A program made the position numbers and the translations under genes. This document shows positions 9,050-18,703 of a stretch of 64,000 nt of DNA, piece after piece. The stretch is from contig CANJKZ010000955.1 of assembly GCA_947471745.1 (NCBI GenBank), positions 1,485,501 to 1,549,500 on the forward strand, written 5' to 3'. Source of the stretch: Closterium sp. Naga37s-1. Lineage: Eukaryota; Streptophyta; Zygnematophyceae; Desmidiales; Closteriaceae. The notes below the pieces were generated by a model that was given only the letters and a program-made list of their open reading frames with translations, had not been told where the DNA came from and ran no database searches. Every line of letters starts with the position of its first letter. Position 1 is the first letter of the stretch.

Positions 9050-9950
9050 GCGCCTGAACTTCGCGGCCCGTAGCGCCCCCCCCCCTCACGGCCCGTAGAG
9101 GCCCCTTTGCGCCCGTAGTGGCCCCTTCGTGGCCCGTAGCGGCCCCCCTTGCGGCCCGTGGCGACCCTTTCACGGCCCGTCGCGGCCCCTTCTAGGCCCA
9201 TCGCGGCCCCTTACGCGGCCCCGCATCGGCCCCTTTCGCGGCCCCTTACGCGGCCCCTTCTAGGCCCGTCGCGCCCCCCTTTCACAGCCCGTCGCGGCCC
9301 CTTCTAGGCCCGTCGCGGCCCCTTCTAGGCCCTTCGCGGCCCCTTCTAGGCACATCGCGGCCCCTTCTAGGCCCGTCGCGGCCACTTCTAGGCCCGTCGC
9401 GGCCCCTTTTAGGCCCGTCGCGACCCCTTTTACGGCCCGTCGCGGCCCCTTCTAGGCCCGTCGCGGCCCATTCTCGGCCCTTCGCGGCCCCTTCTAGGCC
9501 CGTCGCGGCCCCTTCTAGGCCCGTCGCGGCCCCTTCTAGGCCCGTCGCGGCCCCTTCTAGGCCCGTTGCGGCCCCTTCTAGGCCCGTCGCGGCCCCTTCT
9601 AGGCCTGTCGCGGCCCCTTCTAGGCCCGTCGCGGCCCCGCATCGGCCCCGACCCTGTCCCGGCCCCGACCCTGTCCTGCCCCGGCCCCGTTGCGGCCCCG
9701 TCCTGGACCTGCCCCGGCTCCGACCCTGTCCCGGCCCTGCCCCGGCCCCGTCGCGGCCTAGTTCCGGACCTGCCCCGGCCCCGACCCTGTAGCGGCCCCG
9801 TCCCGGACCTGCCCCCGCCCCGACCCTGTCGCGGCCCCGTCCCAGACCTGCCTCGGCCCCGACCCTGCCCTGGCCCCGTTGCGGCCCAGTCCCGGACCTG
9901 TCGCAGCTCTGCCCCGGCCCTGCCCCGGCCTCGCCCCTGGTAAGAGCATA
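9050..9950 (+). repeat. C-rich minisatellite leader of element D
   Basis: Roughly 30 tandem copies of a 20 nt unit of the type CGCGGCCCCTTCTAGGCCCGT span 9170-9640, then a CCGACCCTGTC/CGGCCCCG unit runs to about 9930. Alternative frames are low-complexity Arg/Gly or Pro chains and are not called as genes. Confidence 0.82.
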
Positions 9951-10087
9951 ACCAGGCCGAGTCGCGCTGCCGAGCCGCCCTACCGAGCCGCGCTGCCGAG
10001 CCGCCCTGCCGAGTCGCGCTGCCCTGCCTAGCTGAGTTGCTCCTGCTGCTTTCACTGCTTTGCACTGCTGCTGCTCCTACTGCTACT

Positions 10088-13000
10088 ATGACTAGTCCCA
10101 CCGTTCTCACCTTTGATGCTGAGGGACGTGCAGTTGGCTTTGACGTGTGGGTTGACGATCTCCAGCTGTTTCTTCAGTGTGATTCTAGGGATGGGGTATC
10201 TCTTTTCGATCACACGTCTGGTGTTTCCACTGCTCCTGCTGTCACTGTTGACAGTACTGTTCGCTCTCAGTGGACCACTCGTGACGCTGTTGCTCGTCTT
10301 GCTGTTCGTAGTCACCTGCCGCCTGCTGAGCGCGCACACTTTGGCCAGTACAAAACTGCTCAGTCTTTGTACGACGCTGTAGTTGCACGCTACTCCTCCC
10401 CTTCCACTGCTGCACTCAGCCGCCTCATGCTGCCGTACCTTTTCCCTGACCTTGCCGCCTTTGCCATAGTAGCTGACCTAGTTGCTCACCTTCGCACTAG
10501 TGACGCCCGCTACCGTGCTGCCCTTCCCACTGAGTTCTGTGCCAAGAACCCCCCCCCCATGTACATCACCCTTTACTACCTAGTCACCTGCCTCCCTGAC
10601 TCACTTTCCTCAGTCAGGGATCACTTCCTCTCCCTTTGCCCCACCGAGCTGACTGTCGACCTGCTAGAGGAGTGCCTTAATGCAGCTGAGAAGAGTATCT
10701 TAGCTGTAGGTGCTTCTCGCGGCGACCGTCGCACCCCTTTCTTTGAGGGGTGTTTCCCTGTCCCCCTTCTCCCCTCTGTTGCTTCTGCTGCTGCTGTCGA
10801 CCTCGTTGGCACTCAGGAGGTCGGGGCTGCGTCTGCTCCGAGTGGGAGACGCCGCAACAGCAAGGGCAAGGGGGGCAGAGGTGGTGGAGGGGGCGGCGGG
10901 GGGGGTGGTGGCGGAGGAGTAGGGGGTGGCGGTGGAGGTGGGGGTGGCACCGGGAGTGGGGGATTCAGTGGCGGCAGTGGAGGTGGTGGAGGCAGCGGCA
11001 GAAGTGGTGGAGGCAGCGGAGGAGGTGGTGGAGGCAGCGGCGGCGGCGGTGGAGGTGGTGGCGGCAGTGGTGCTGGTCGAGGTGCAGCCGCGCAGCGTGG
11101 AGGCGCTGGTGGTAGCCAGCGTCAGCAGCAGCCGCGCTCTAGTGAGACCCCGTCGGTTCAGCAGCTTCGTGAGTGGTACGCTGGGCGTGGGAGGTCTGGG
11201 GGTGCAGGTCCCTGCGCTTACGTTCTTCGGACCGGCCCTCGTAGTGGGGAGGTGTGTGGGCTCCCACACACCACGCAGCGCTGCTTTGGTCGCTTGACTG
11301 ACGCTTGGCGTACCCAGTTTCCTGACTCTTCTGAGCTCCCTCGCTGGCATGATCTGCTTCTGCAGAATGTGCCTATCTTTGATCTAGATTTTGATGCTAT
11401 CCTTGCTGCCATGTATGCTCTTGCTGATATTACTGAGGGTGACTGTTACCTGAGTGTCCCGCCCGACCCGGGCACTGCGGCTGCTGCTCTAGGTGCTGGT
11501 GCGGCTGCTGCCCTAGGTGCTAGTGCGTCTGCTGCTCCAGGTGCTGGTACGGCTGCTGCCCTAGGTGCTAGTGCGTCTGCTACTCCAGGTGCTGGTACGT
11601 CTACTCTCTCTGGTACTGCACCTACTGAGGCCTTGCACACTTTCACACTTGACTCTGGTGCTTCGTGCTCTTTCTTTAGAGACAGCACCACCCTCACGCC
11701 GCTCGCCCGGCCTGTTGCGGTCTCCCTGGCTGACCCCTCAGGGGGCCCAGTCCTTGCACTCTCCTCTACAGTTTTACCGTGTCCTGCGGCCCCGTCGGGC
11801 TTGCTGTCGGGACTCCACCTCCCCTCGTTCTCTACGAACTTGGTGAGTGGAGCTGACCTCCAGGACGCGTGGGTTGACCAGTTCACCCCTGGAGGTCAGC
11901 GTGTGACCCACTGCACTTGCTCTCGGACGGGTCGCCACCTGGCCACGTTCACCCGTCGGCCAGGGTCGAATCTGTACACACTGACTACTGCGCCTCCTCC
12001 GGTCTCTACGTCTGGTCAGGTAGCTGCGTCTAGTCAGGTGTTTGCTGCCGCGTCCAAGTCTGGTCCTGCGTCTGCCCCCTGCTCGTGTCGTCCTCTGTCG
12101 CACGAGACTCTCCTTTGGCACCACCGCCTTGGTCACCCCTCCCTGCCTCGTCTTCGAGGTATGGCCTCCCGTGCCCTTGTCTCTGGACTCCCCAGGTCCC
12201 TCCCTCCCCTTCCTCCGGGGCCTGCCCCCACCTGTGTTCCTTGTGTCGAGGGCCGGCAGCGCGCCGCCCCTCACTCCTTCTCGTTCCCTCCGACTGAGGC
12301 TCCTGTGCAGACTCTTCACATGGACGTGTGGGGCCCAGCCCGTGTCCGTGGACAGGGTCACGAGCGTTACTTCCTGCTGATCGTTGACGACTACTCGCGT
12401 TACACCACAGTCTTCCCCTTGCGCAGCAAGGGTGAGGTCACTGAGGTGTTGATCGACTGGATCCGCGGTGCTCATCGCCAGCTTAGTCAGAGTTTCGGCT
12501 CAGACCTTCCTGTTCTGCGTCTGCACTCAGATAGAGGCGGGGAGTTTTCCTCCGACCTCCTGAGAGCCTTCTGTCGTTCTGAGGGCATCCGCCAGACGTT
12601 CACGCTTCCGGCCTCCCCACAGCAAAATGGGATTGCTGAGCGCCGCATTGGCATGGTCATGGACGTCGCTCGTACGTCCATGATCCATGCGGCTGCTCCC
12701 CATTTTCTGTGGCCGTTCGCGGTTCAGTACGCTGCGCATCAGATCAACCTTCAGCCTCGTGTCTCCTTGTCGGAGACCACACCTACTCTGCGGTGGACGG
12801 GGAAGGTTGGCGATGCGTCCGCGTTCCGTGTCTGGGGATCTCGAGCTTTTGTCCGTGATACTACTGCGGACAAGCTGTCCTCCCGTGCCGTTCCCTGTGT
12901 CTTCCTGGGCTTCCTCCCTGACGCACCCGGGTGGCAGTTCTACCACCCTACCTCGCGTCGTGTTTTGTCCTCTCAGGACGTCACGTTTGACGAGTCGGTG

Positions 13001-15959
13001 TCGTACTACCGTCTCTTTCCCTACCGCACTGCCTCTCCCCCTCCCCCGCCGCTCTTCCTTGCCCCAGGTACTCCCCCTGTAGACCCCCTCCCCCCCCAGG
13101 GTCCTGCCCCCTCAGGTGTGTCCCAGGTAGACCCTGCCGAGCCGATCGAGGTAGCTGTCGACTCAGGTGCTGCGTCTGGGGGTGCTGAGCCTGCGGGTGC
13201 GGGGACTGGGGGTGTTGAGTCTGGGGGTGCTGAGTCTGGGCGTGCTAAGCCTGGGGGTGCTGAGCCTGGGGGTGCTGAGCCTACGCGTGCTGCGTCTGGA
13301 GGTACTCTCGGTGTCCCGCCGCGGCGGGAGCCTCTCTCTCCACAGCAGCTTCGTGAGTGGTACTCTCGGCTCTGTCGGGGTACTGCTGGGGCTTCTGGAG
13401 GTGCTGCTGGTGCTGGTGCTGCTGGAGGTGCTGCTGGTGCTGGAGGTGCTGCTGGGGCTTCTGGAGGTGCTGCTGGTGCTGGTGCTGGAGGTGCTGCTGG
13501 TGCTGGAGGTGCTGCTGGAGCTTCTGGAGGTGCTGCTGGTTCTGGAGGTGCTGGAGGTGCTGCTGGAGGTGCTGGCGCTGCTGGAGGTGCTGCCGCTGCT
13601 GGAGGTGCTGCTGCTGCTGGAGCTGCTGGAGGTGCTGCTGGGACTGGAGACCCTGGGGCTGAGGTTACCGGTCCTGTTTCTGCTGTTTCTGGAGGCGCTG
13701 CGCGGCCGCGGCCGTACTACGTTCAACTCCTTCAGCAGGTTCTTATCTCACCGCCTTCTCCTGGTCCTCCTCCTCCTTTCCTGAGTCCGCCGCCAGTCCG
13801 GTCCCAGTCACAGTTGCAGCCGGCCTCTCCACTGCTCGGTCCTTACTCAGGACCGACTGGAGGTCTTACGGAGCGTCGTGCGCCTGAGTCACGTCCTGTG
13901 TCGCCTGCGTCTCGTGTTGCGTCGCCTGTTCGCATTGTTCGCGCTGGTCGTGTTTCGCGTCGGCGTCTCTCTCCTGTCCCTGGCACTCACTCTATGACAC
14001 TGCGTCCTTCTACCGCTCCTCAGCGTGTCCCTCTGCCGTCTCCTCCTGCGTCCTCTCTTCTTGACTGTCCGGACCCGCAGTCTGACTCCCTTCGTGCTGC
14101 TAGTCCTACTGTCACGCGCTTTCTGGCCACTGCTGTCACTGACCCTCTGTTTGAGTCCACTGCTGCGTCTGCTCTCGTTGCTGAGCTTGTTGACTTTGCT
14201 GCTGCCTGTCGCCTAGACTTCGCCACTAGTCTTGTTGCTGAGTCTGCGTCTGTGTCTGTCTCTCCTCCGTCCATCGGGGGTGAGTGTGCTCTTGGCACGG
14301 ACGTTCTTGAGGACAGACAGGAGGAGTTTGAGTGCTTTGCTGCTTCTGTACCTCATCTCGTGTCCATGCTGCTGGCCCCTGAGGGAGACCCGGATGCACT
14401 AGACATCCCGACCCCGCGCTCTTACGCAGAGGCGATAGAGGGTCCCTACTCCTCTCAGTGGCACGCAGCCATGGACGCAGAGATGGCTTCCTGGAAGTCC
14501 ACAGGCACCTACGTAGACGTGGTTCCCCCACCTGGGGCGAACATCGTCAGTGGCATGTGGATCTTCAGGGTGAAGCGGCCGCCGGGTTCTCCGCCTGCCT
14601 TCAAGGCGCGTTACGTTGCACGTGGCTTCAGTCAGCGACAGGGAGTTGACTTCTTCTTGACCTTCTCCCCTACCCCGAAGATGACCACTCTTCGGGTACT
14701 GCTGCACGTTGCTGCTCAGCGTGACTACGAGCTCCACTCGCTTGACTTCAGCACAGCCTTCCTACAGGGCAGCCTGCACGAGGAGATCTGGGTCGTTTCC
14801 TGCTGGTACCCAGTGGAGCCTCCGGCGGCCAGTCTACAGTCTCCGCCAGGCGCCCTGTGAGTGGCACGACACGCTCAGGACCACTCTTGCTTCTCTTGGT
14901 TTTGCTCCTTCCACTGCTGACCCTTCTCTTTTTCTACGCACTGACGCTACTCTGCTACCGTTCTACGTTCTCGTGTACGTAGACGACCTCGTCTTTGCTA
15001 CTGCTGACACTGAGGCACTCGCCCACGTGAAGTCCGAGCTGCAGAAGAGACACACGTGCACAGACCTGGGTGAGCTGACAAGCTATCTTGGCTTGCGGAT
15101 CACCCGGGACAAAGCACAGCGCACCATTACCTTGACTCAGTCACACATGGTGCAGCAGGTCCTTCAGCGCTTCGGCTTCACGTACTCCTCGCCACAGTCC
15201 ACTCCTCTGCCTACCGATCACTCGCTCTCAGCTCCACCTTCGGACGCGTCCGTAGAGCCGAGTGGCCCGTATCCAGAGCTTGTGGGCTGCCTCATGTACC
15301 TGATGACTTGCACTCGACCTGACCTCGCATATCCTCTCAGCCTTCTGGCTCACTACGTGGCTCCCGGCAGGCACCGAAAGGTGCACTGGGATGCTGCGAA
15401 GAGGGTGTTGCGATACTTGTGCAGTACATCGGGCATGGGGCTCGTGCTTGGAGGACGGGCTCGAGTTGTCCTCACTGGTCACGCTGACGCCTCCTGGGTT
15501 GACGACTTGGCTACGCAGCGGTCGTCACAGGGTTACACCTTCAGTCTTGGCTCCGGCTCTGTCTCTTGGCGGTCTACCCGCTCTTCTTCTGTTCTCAGCT
15601 CCAGTTGTGAGGCTGAGATCTACGCTGGAGCCATGGCTGCACAGGAGCTTCGCTGGCTCACCTACCTGCTGACCGACTTGGGAGAGGCGCCTCGTTCTCC
15701 TCCAGTTCTGTACGTCGACAACAAGGCCATGCTGGCCTTGTGTCAGGAGCACAGACTGGAGCACAGAACGAAGCACATTGCTCTGCGCTACTTCCTTGCT
15801 CGAGAGTTGCAGCAGCGTGGCCAGCTTCGTCTTGCTTATGTGGCCTCTCAGGCCAACACTGCTGATGTTTTCACCAAGGCACTTCAGCCTTGTGATCATC
15901 AGCGTTTCTGTACTGTGTTAGGCCTTGTAACTACTGTGCCTCACTTGCTGACTTCTTGA
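10088..15959 (+). pseudogene. Element D gag-pol polyprotein, frameshifted in RT
   Basis: ATG at 10088 is chosen because MTSPTVLTFD aligns with the gag starts of C, I and K; the frame is open 51 nt upstream. Approximate residues: gag 1-240; Gly-rich 257-337; an expanded zinc knuckle C-x13-C-x3-H-x4-C from 375; aspartic protease LDSGAS with the Asp near 521; integrase HHRLGH near 677 and catalytic D, D, E near 745, 814 and 850 (35-residue D-E spacing); an Ala/Gly repeat linker near 1100-1190; RT from about 1450. At 14790-14792 a 26 bp deletion between two CTGG copies shifts the frame and ends it at 14860. The rest of RT (VYVDDLVF near 14975) and RNase H is open in another frame to 15959. Confidence 0.93.
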
Positions 15960-16188
15960 CTCTGCTTGTACTGCACTCTATATACTTATACCTGCATGCT
16001 TACACTTGCTAGGTTGTGTTCACTGTATTGTTTGCTTTCCTTTGTATAACTTTGCATGTGAACTGGCCTTATGGCCCTTTGCTTGTGCTCAGACTGTGTG
16101 GTGACTTTGTGATCCACCCTGAGCTTGCTTTGTCTTTCTTGACTGGTCTTGTGACCGCTTGTTCTCCCCCACTTTGCCTATGGGGGTG
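15960..16188 (+). other. Element D 3' untranslated block and polypurine tract
   Basis: Conserved 3' block with a TATAACT-containing segment, the GTGGTGACTTTGTGATCCACC core and the terminal TATGGGGGTG purine tract touching the 3' LTR. The core is retained even in non-autonomous element E, so a cis role is likely: polyadenylation, packaging or priming. Confidence 0.75.
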
Positions 16189-16319
16189 TGTCAAACTTAT
16201 ATCTGCTATAGTCTGTTTAGGCTGTAGTGGGGTAGTTCCTAGAGGGTACAACACTTTTGTGTTCTCTACTTGTACCCACCTCGTTTCTAGTTCAGTCATT
16301 CATTCCTATTATTCTCACA
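16189..16319 (+). repeat. 3' LTR of element D (131 bp)
   Basis: Identical to the 5' LTR except for one transition. It is followed at once by the second TSD copy actcg and the resumed gag frame of element C. Confidence 0.93.
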
Positions 16320-17258
16320 ACTCGCTCCCAGTGGCTGTCTCGTGACGCTACTGCCCGCTTAGCCATTCGCAACCACCTGCCGGTGGCCGAATGTACTCAC
16401 TTTGGACAGCACAGGACAGCACAGGCCCTGTACGACGCTGTCGTTGCTCGCTACTCCTCCCCTGCCACTGCTGCTCTTAGCAGATTGCTAGTGCCCTACC
16501 TGTTCCCTGCGGTGTCGGCTTTTGCCACAGTAGCGGACCTGGTTACCCACTTGCGCACTAGCGACGCTCGCTACCGCGCTACCGTCCCTGCTGAGTTCCT
16601 TGCCACGAACCAGCCCCCCATGTTCATCACCCTCTACTTCATAGTCTCTCGCCTCCTTGAATCTCTTCGCTCTGTCAGGGACCACTTTCTCTCCCTAGAC
16701 CCCACCTCCCTCACTGTTGACCTCCTCGAGCAGCATCTCCTCGCAGCTGAGACTAGTGCAGTTGCTGTAGGTGCTGCTCGTGGCACTCCGCGCTCGCCCT
16801 TCTTTGAGGGGTGCTCCCCCTACCCCCTTTCCCCCACCTTCGCCTCTGCTGCTGCTGCAGACGTCTTTGTTCCTGAGGACGTCAGTGCTGCTTCGACTAG
16901 TGCGAAGCGCCGCAGCAGCAAGGGAAAGGGTGGCCGGGGTGGTGGAGGAGGCAGCGGTGGTGGTGGAGGTGGCAGTGGGAGTGGTGGTGGGGGCAGCGGT
17001 GGAGGTGGTGGAGGCAGTGGTGGTGGTGGCGGCGGTGGAGCTGGTGGCGGCAGTGGGGGCTCTGGTGGCGGCGGTGGAGGCAGCAGAGGGAGTGGTGGCA
17101 GTGGAGGTGGTGGGACTGGTGGTGGTAGGTCTGGACCTCGGCATGGAGGCCCTGGTGGTGGTCAGCGACAGCAGCAGCAGCGTCGGAGCGAGACCCAGTC
17201 GCCCCAGCAGTTCCGTGAGTGGTTGGTTCAGCGTGGGCCGGGTGGGGGTAGTGAGAGC
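16320..17258 (+). pseudogene. Element C gag, second segment
   Basis: Continues the gag of C after D: SQWLSRDATARLAIRNHLP, the HFGQHRTAQALYDAV motif, FEGCSP, a KRRSSKGKGG basic patch, and a Gly/Ser-rich stretch at about 16935-17150. The frame ends at the TSD of element E (agagc, 17254-17258) and resumes at 18709. The apparent stop at 17264 lies inside the LTR of E and was not in the ancestral gene. Confidence 0.88.
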
Positions 17259-17401
17259 TGTTAGAATAAAGAACGGAATGGGAAACAGAGAAGGAGATGT
17301 TTCACTAGCAGGCAGTTGAGTACATATAGGAAACCCTAAATTGGGATGTACTCGCTATAGAGTACCCCACTGCAGGCTAGACAAACATTAACATTCTGAC
17401 A
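17259..17401 (-). repeat. 3' LTR of element E (143 bp)
   Basis: On the plus strand it reads TGTTAGAAT to TTCTGACA. In element orientation it has the same block order as the other short LTRs, with inverted arms GGGTACTC and GAGTAC. The adjoining ACACCCCCATA at 17401-17411 is the reverse complement of the purine tract. Confidence 0.92.
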
Positions 17402-17900
17402 CACCCCCATAGCCAAAGTGGGGTGTAATCAGCACAACAAGCAAAGCTAAGCAAGCTCAGGGTGGATCACGACGTCACCACACAGTCTGAGCACAAGTAC
17501 AAGAAGCAGCAGTTTATAGTTCACAGTAATAAGCAAAGCTAGAGGCTATCACAGAGGGTAACTGAGGAGGAGGAGGGACTATGAGAGGAGAGGAGATGGG
17601 AGACGTCGGGTGAAGCTGCAGAAACACGGGCAACAGGAGCGGCGCGCACTGTGGCTACCAGAGATTGTAGCATCCGGACTACTGCAGTAACGGACCCATA
17701 GGCGACTGGCGCAGCAGGCTCGCTGGGCTACCGGAGATTGTAGCCTCCGGACTACTGGCGCTGCTGGCGACATGACGGCTGCCTCCGCCCAACCTTTCTC
17801 TAACTGTCTCACCCCCCCTTTCACAAACCCCCTGCTGCACCTCTAGCACTGCTCACACGTCACCCCCCTTGCACGACTCCCTCGCCTCCCACACACTCAC
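17402..17900 (-). other. Element E 3' block and spacer
   Basis: The part next to the LTR (about 17402-17500) is the reverse complement of the conserved 3' block, including GGTGGATCACGACGTCACCACACAG, which matches the GTGGTGAC...GTGATCCACC core of the autonomous elements. The remainder to 17900 shows no resemblance to gag-pol. It contains two similar copies of a GCTACCGGAGATTGTAG unit (about 17651 and 17728). Confidence 0.7.
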
Positions 17901-17929
17901 CCCCCTCAGCGGCAGCTGCAGCAGTGGGA

Positions 17930-18524
17930 GAGAGAGGAGGAGGAGGAGCAAGGAACGACGCACACCCGGCACCCCCAGACGCGCCACCCCAAAACCGCAA
18001 CACAGGGCAGGGCAGCAGCAGGGCGCGCCCCCCCAGATCGCCTCGACGGGCGACGGGTGGGGGAGGGCGACGCGCGGCCCCCCTGGGCGCCGCAACGGGC
18101 GACGGGGGGGGGGCGACGTTCGGCCCCCCAGGTCGCCGCAACGGGTGACGGGGGGGGGGGGGGGGGGGGGGGGCGACGCGCGGCCCCCAGGTCGCCTCGA
18201 CGGGCGACGGGGGGGGGGGGGGGGCGACGCGAGGGTCGACATGGGGGGGGGGCGCGGCTCACTCAGGGCGTCGCGAGGGTCCAGCAGGGGCGACGCGAGG
18301 GCCGACGGGGGGGGGGCGCGCTGGCCCCCAGGGCGCCGCGACTGGCAGCCAACCGCCGCGCGCCTCAGGGCGCACGGCGGGCAGAAGACCGCCGCACGCC
18401 TCGGGGCGCACGGCAGGCAGAAAACCGCCACGCGCTCCGAGCGCGTGGCGGGAAGAAAAAACGTCGCGCGCCACGGGGCGCGCGACAGACAGGACAGCAG
18501 CGGAAGCAGGTGGGTCCATGAACA
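17930..18524 (-). repeat. C-rich leader of element E with long G/C homopolymer
   Basis: On the plus strand this is G-rich: GGCGACG- and CGCACGGC-type units with G runs, the longest about 24 G at 18150-18173. In element orientation it is the C-rich leader expected between PBS and coding region. Frames are low complexity and not called. Confidence 0.75.
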
Positions 18525-18560
18525 GGATCGACCCAGGAGGGTCGACCTGCTATGATAGCA
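18509..18560 (-). promoter_or_regulatory. PBS, stem-loop and box of element E
   Basis: In element orientation: PBS-like TGCTATCATAGC abutting the LTR (18549-18560), then a 9 bp stem GGTCGACCC/GGGTCGATCC with a TCCT loop and one bulge (18525-18547), then GGACCCACC (18509-18517), a variant of GGGCCCACC. The stem sequence is unlike those of B, I, K and L but occupies the same place. Confidence 0.78.
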
Positions 18561-18703
18561 TGTTAGAATAAAGAACGGAATGGGAAACAGAGAAGGAGAT
18601 GTTTCACTAGCAGGCAGTTGAGTACATATAGGAAACCCTAAATTGGGCTGTACTCGCTAAAGAGTACCCCACTGCAGGCTAGACAAACATTAACATTCTG
18701 ACA
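18561..18703 (-). repeat. 5' LTR of element E (143 bp)
   Basis: Differs from the copy at 17259 at two positions (GGGATG versus GGGCTG and CTATAG versus CTAAAG). It is followed by the TSD agagc and the resumed gag of C. Confidence 0.92.

Larger units (their letters stand above)
8841..16319 (+). mobile_element. Element D: structurally complete copia element (7.48 kb)
   Basis: The element is bounded by two 131 bp LTRs that differ at one position (a/g in TTCAATC versus TTCAGTC) and by a perfect 5 bp TSD actcg (8836-8840 and 16320-16324). Order: LTR, PBS, box, C-rich leader, gag-pol, 3' block, polypurine tract, LTR. One difference in 131 bp implies a recent insertion, consistent with nesting inside C. 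It is not autonomous now, because a 26 bp deletion in RT shifts the frame. Confidence 0.95.
17259..18703 (-). mobile_element. Element E: non-autonomous LTR element (1,445 bp)
   Basis: Two 143 bp LTRs differing at two positions, a perfect TSD agagc (17254-17258 and 18704-18708), and a 1.16 kb interior with no gag-pol. Read on the minus strand it has LTR, PBS, stem-loop, a C-rich leader with a long homopolymer, then a 3' block resembling the autonomous elements, a purine tract and LTR. It therefore looks like an internal-deletion derivative of the short-LTR clade (TRIM-like), mobilised in trans. Confidence 0.92.

Noticed and set aside
13163..13784. Leu- or Ser/Thr-rich frames over the Gly/Ala linker of pol (also near 1062, 20561, 44809)
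   Set aside because: Alternative-frame readings of the GGTGCTGCTGGA-type repeat that encodes the real Gly/Ala linker.
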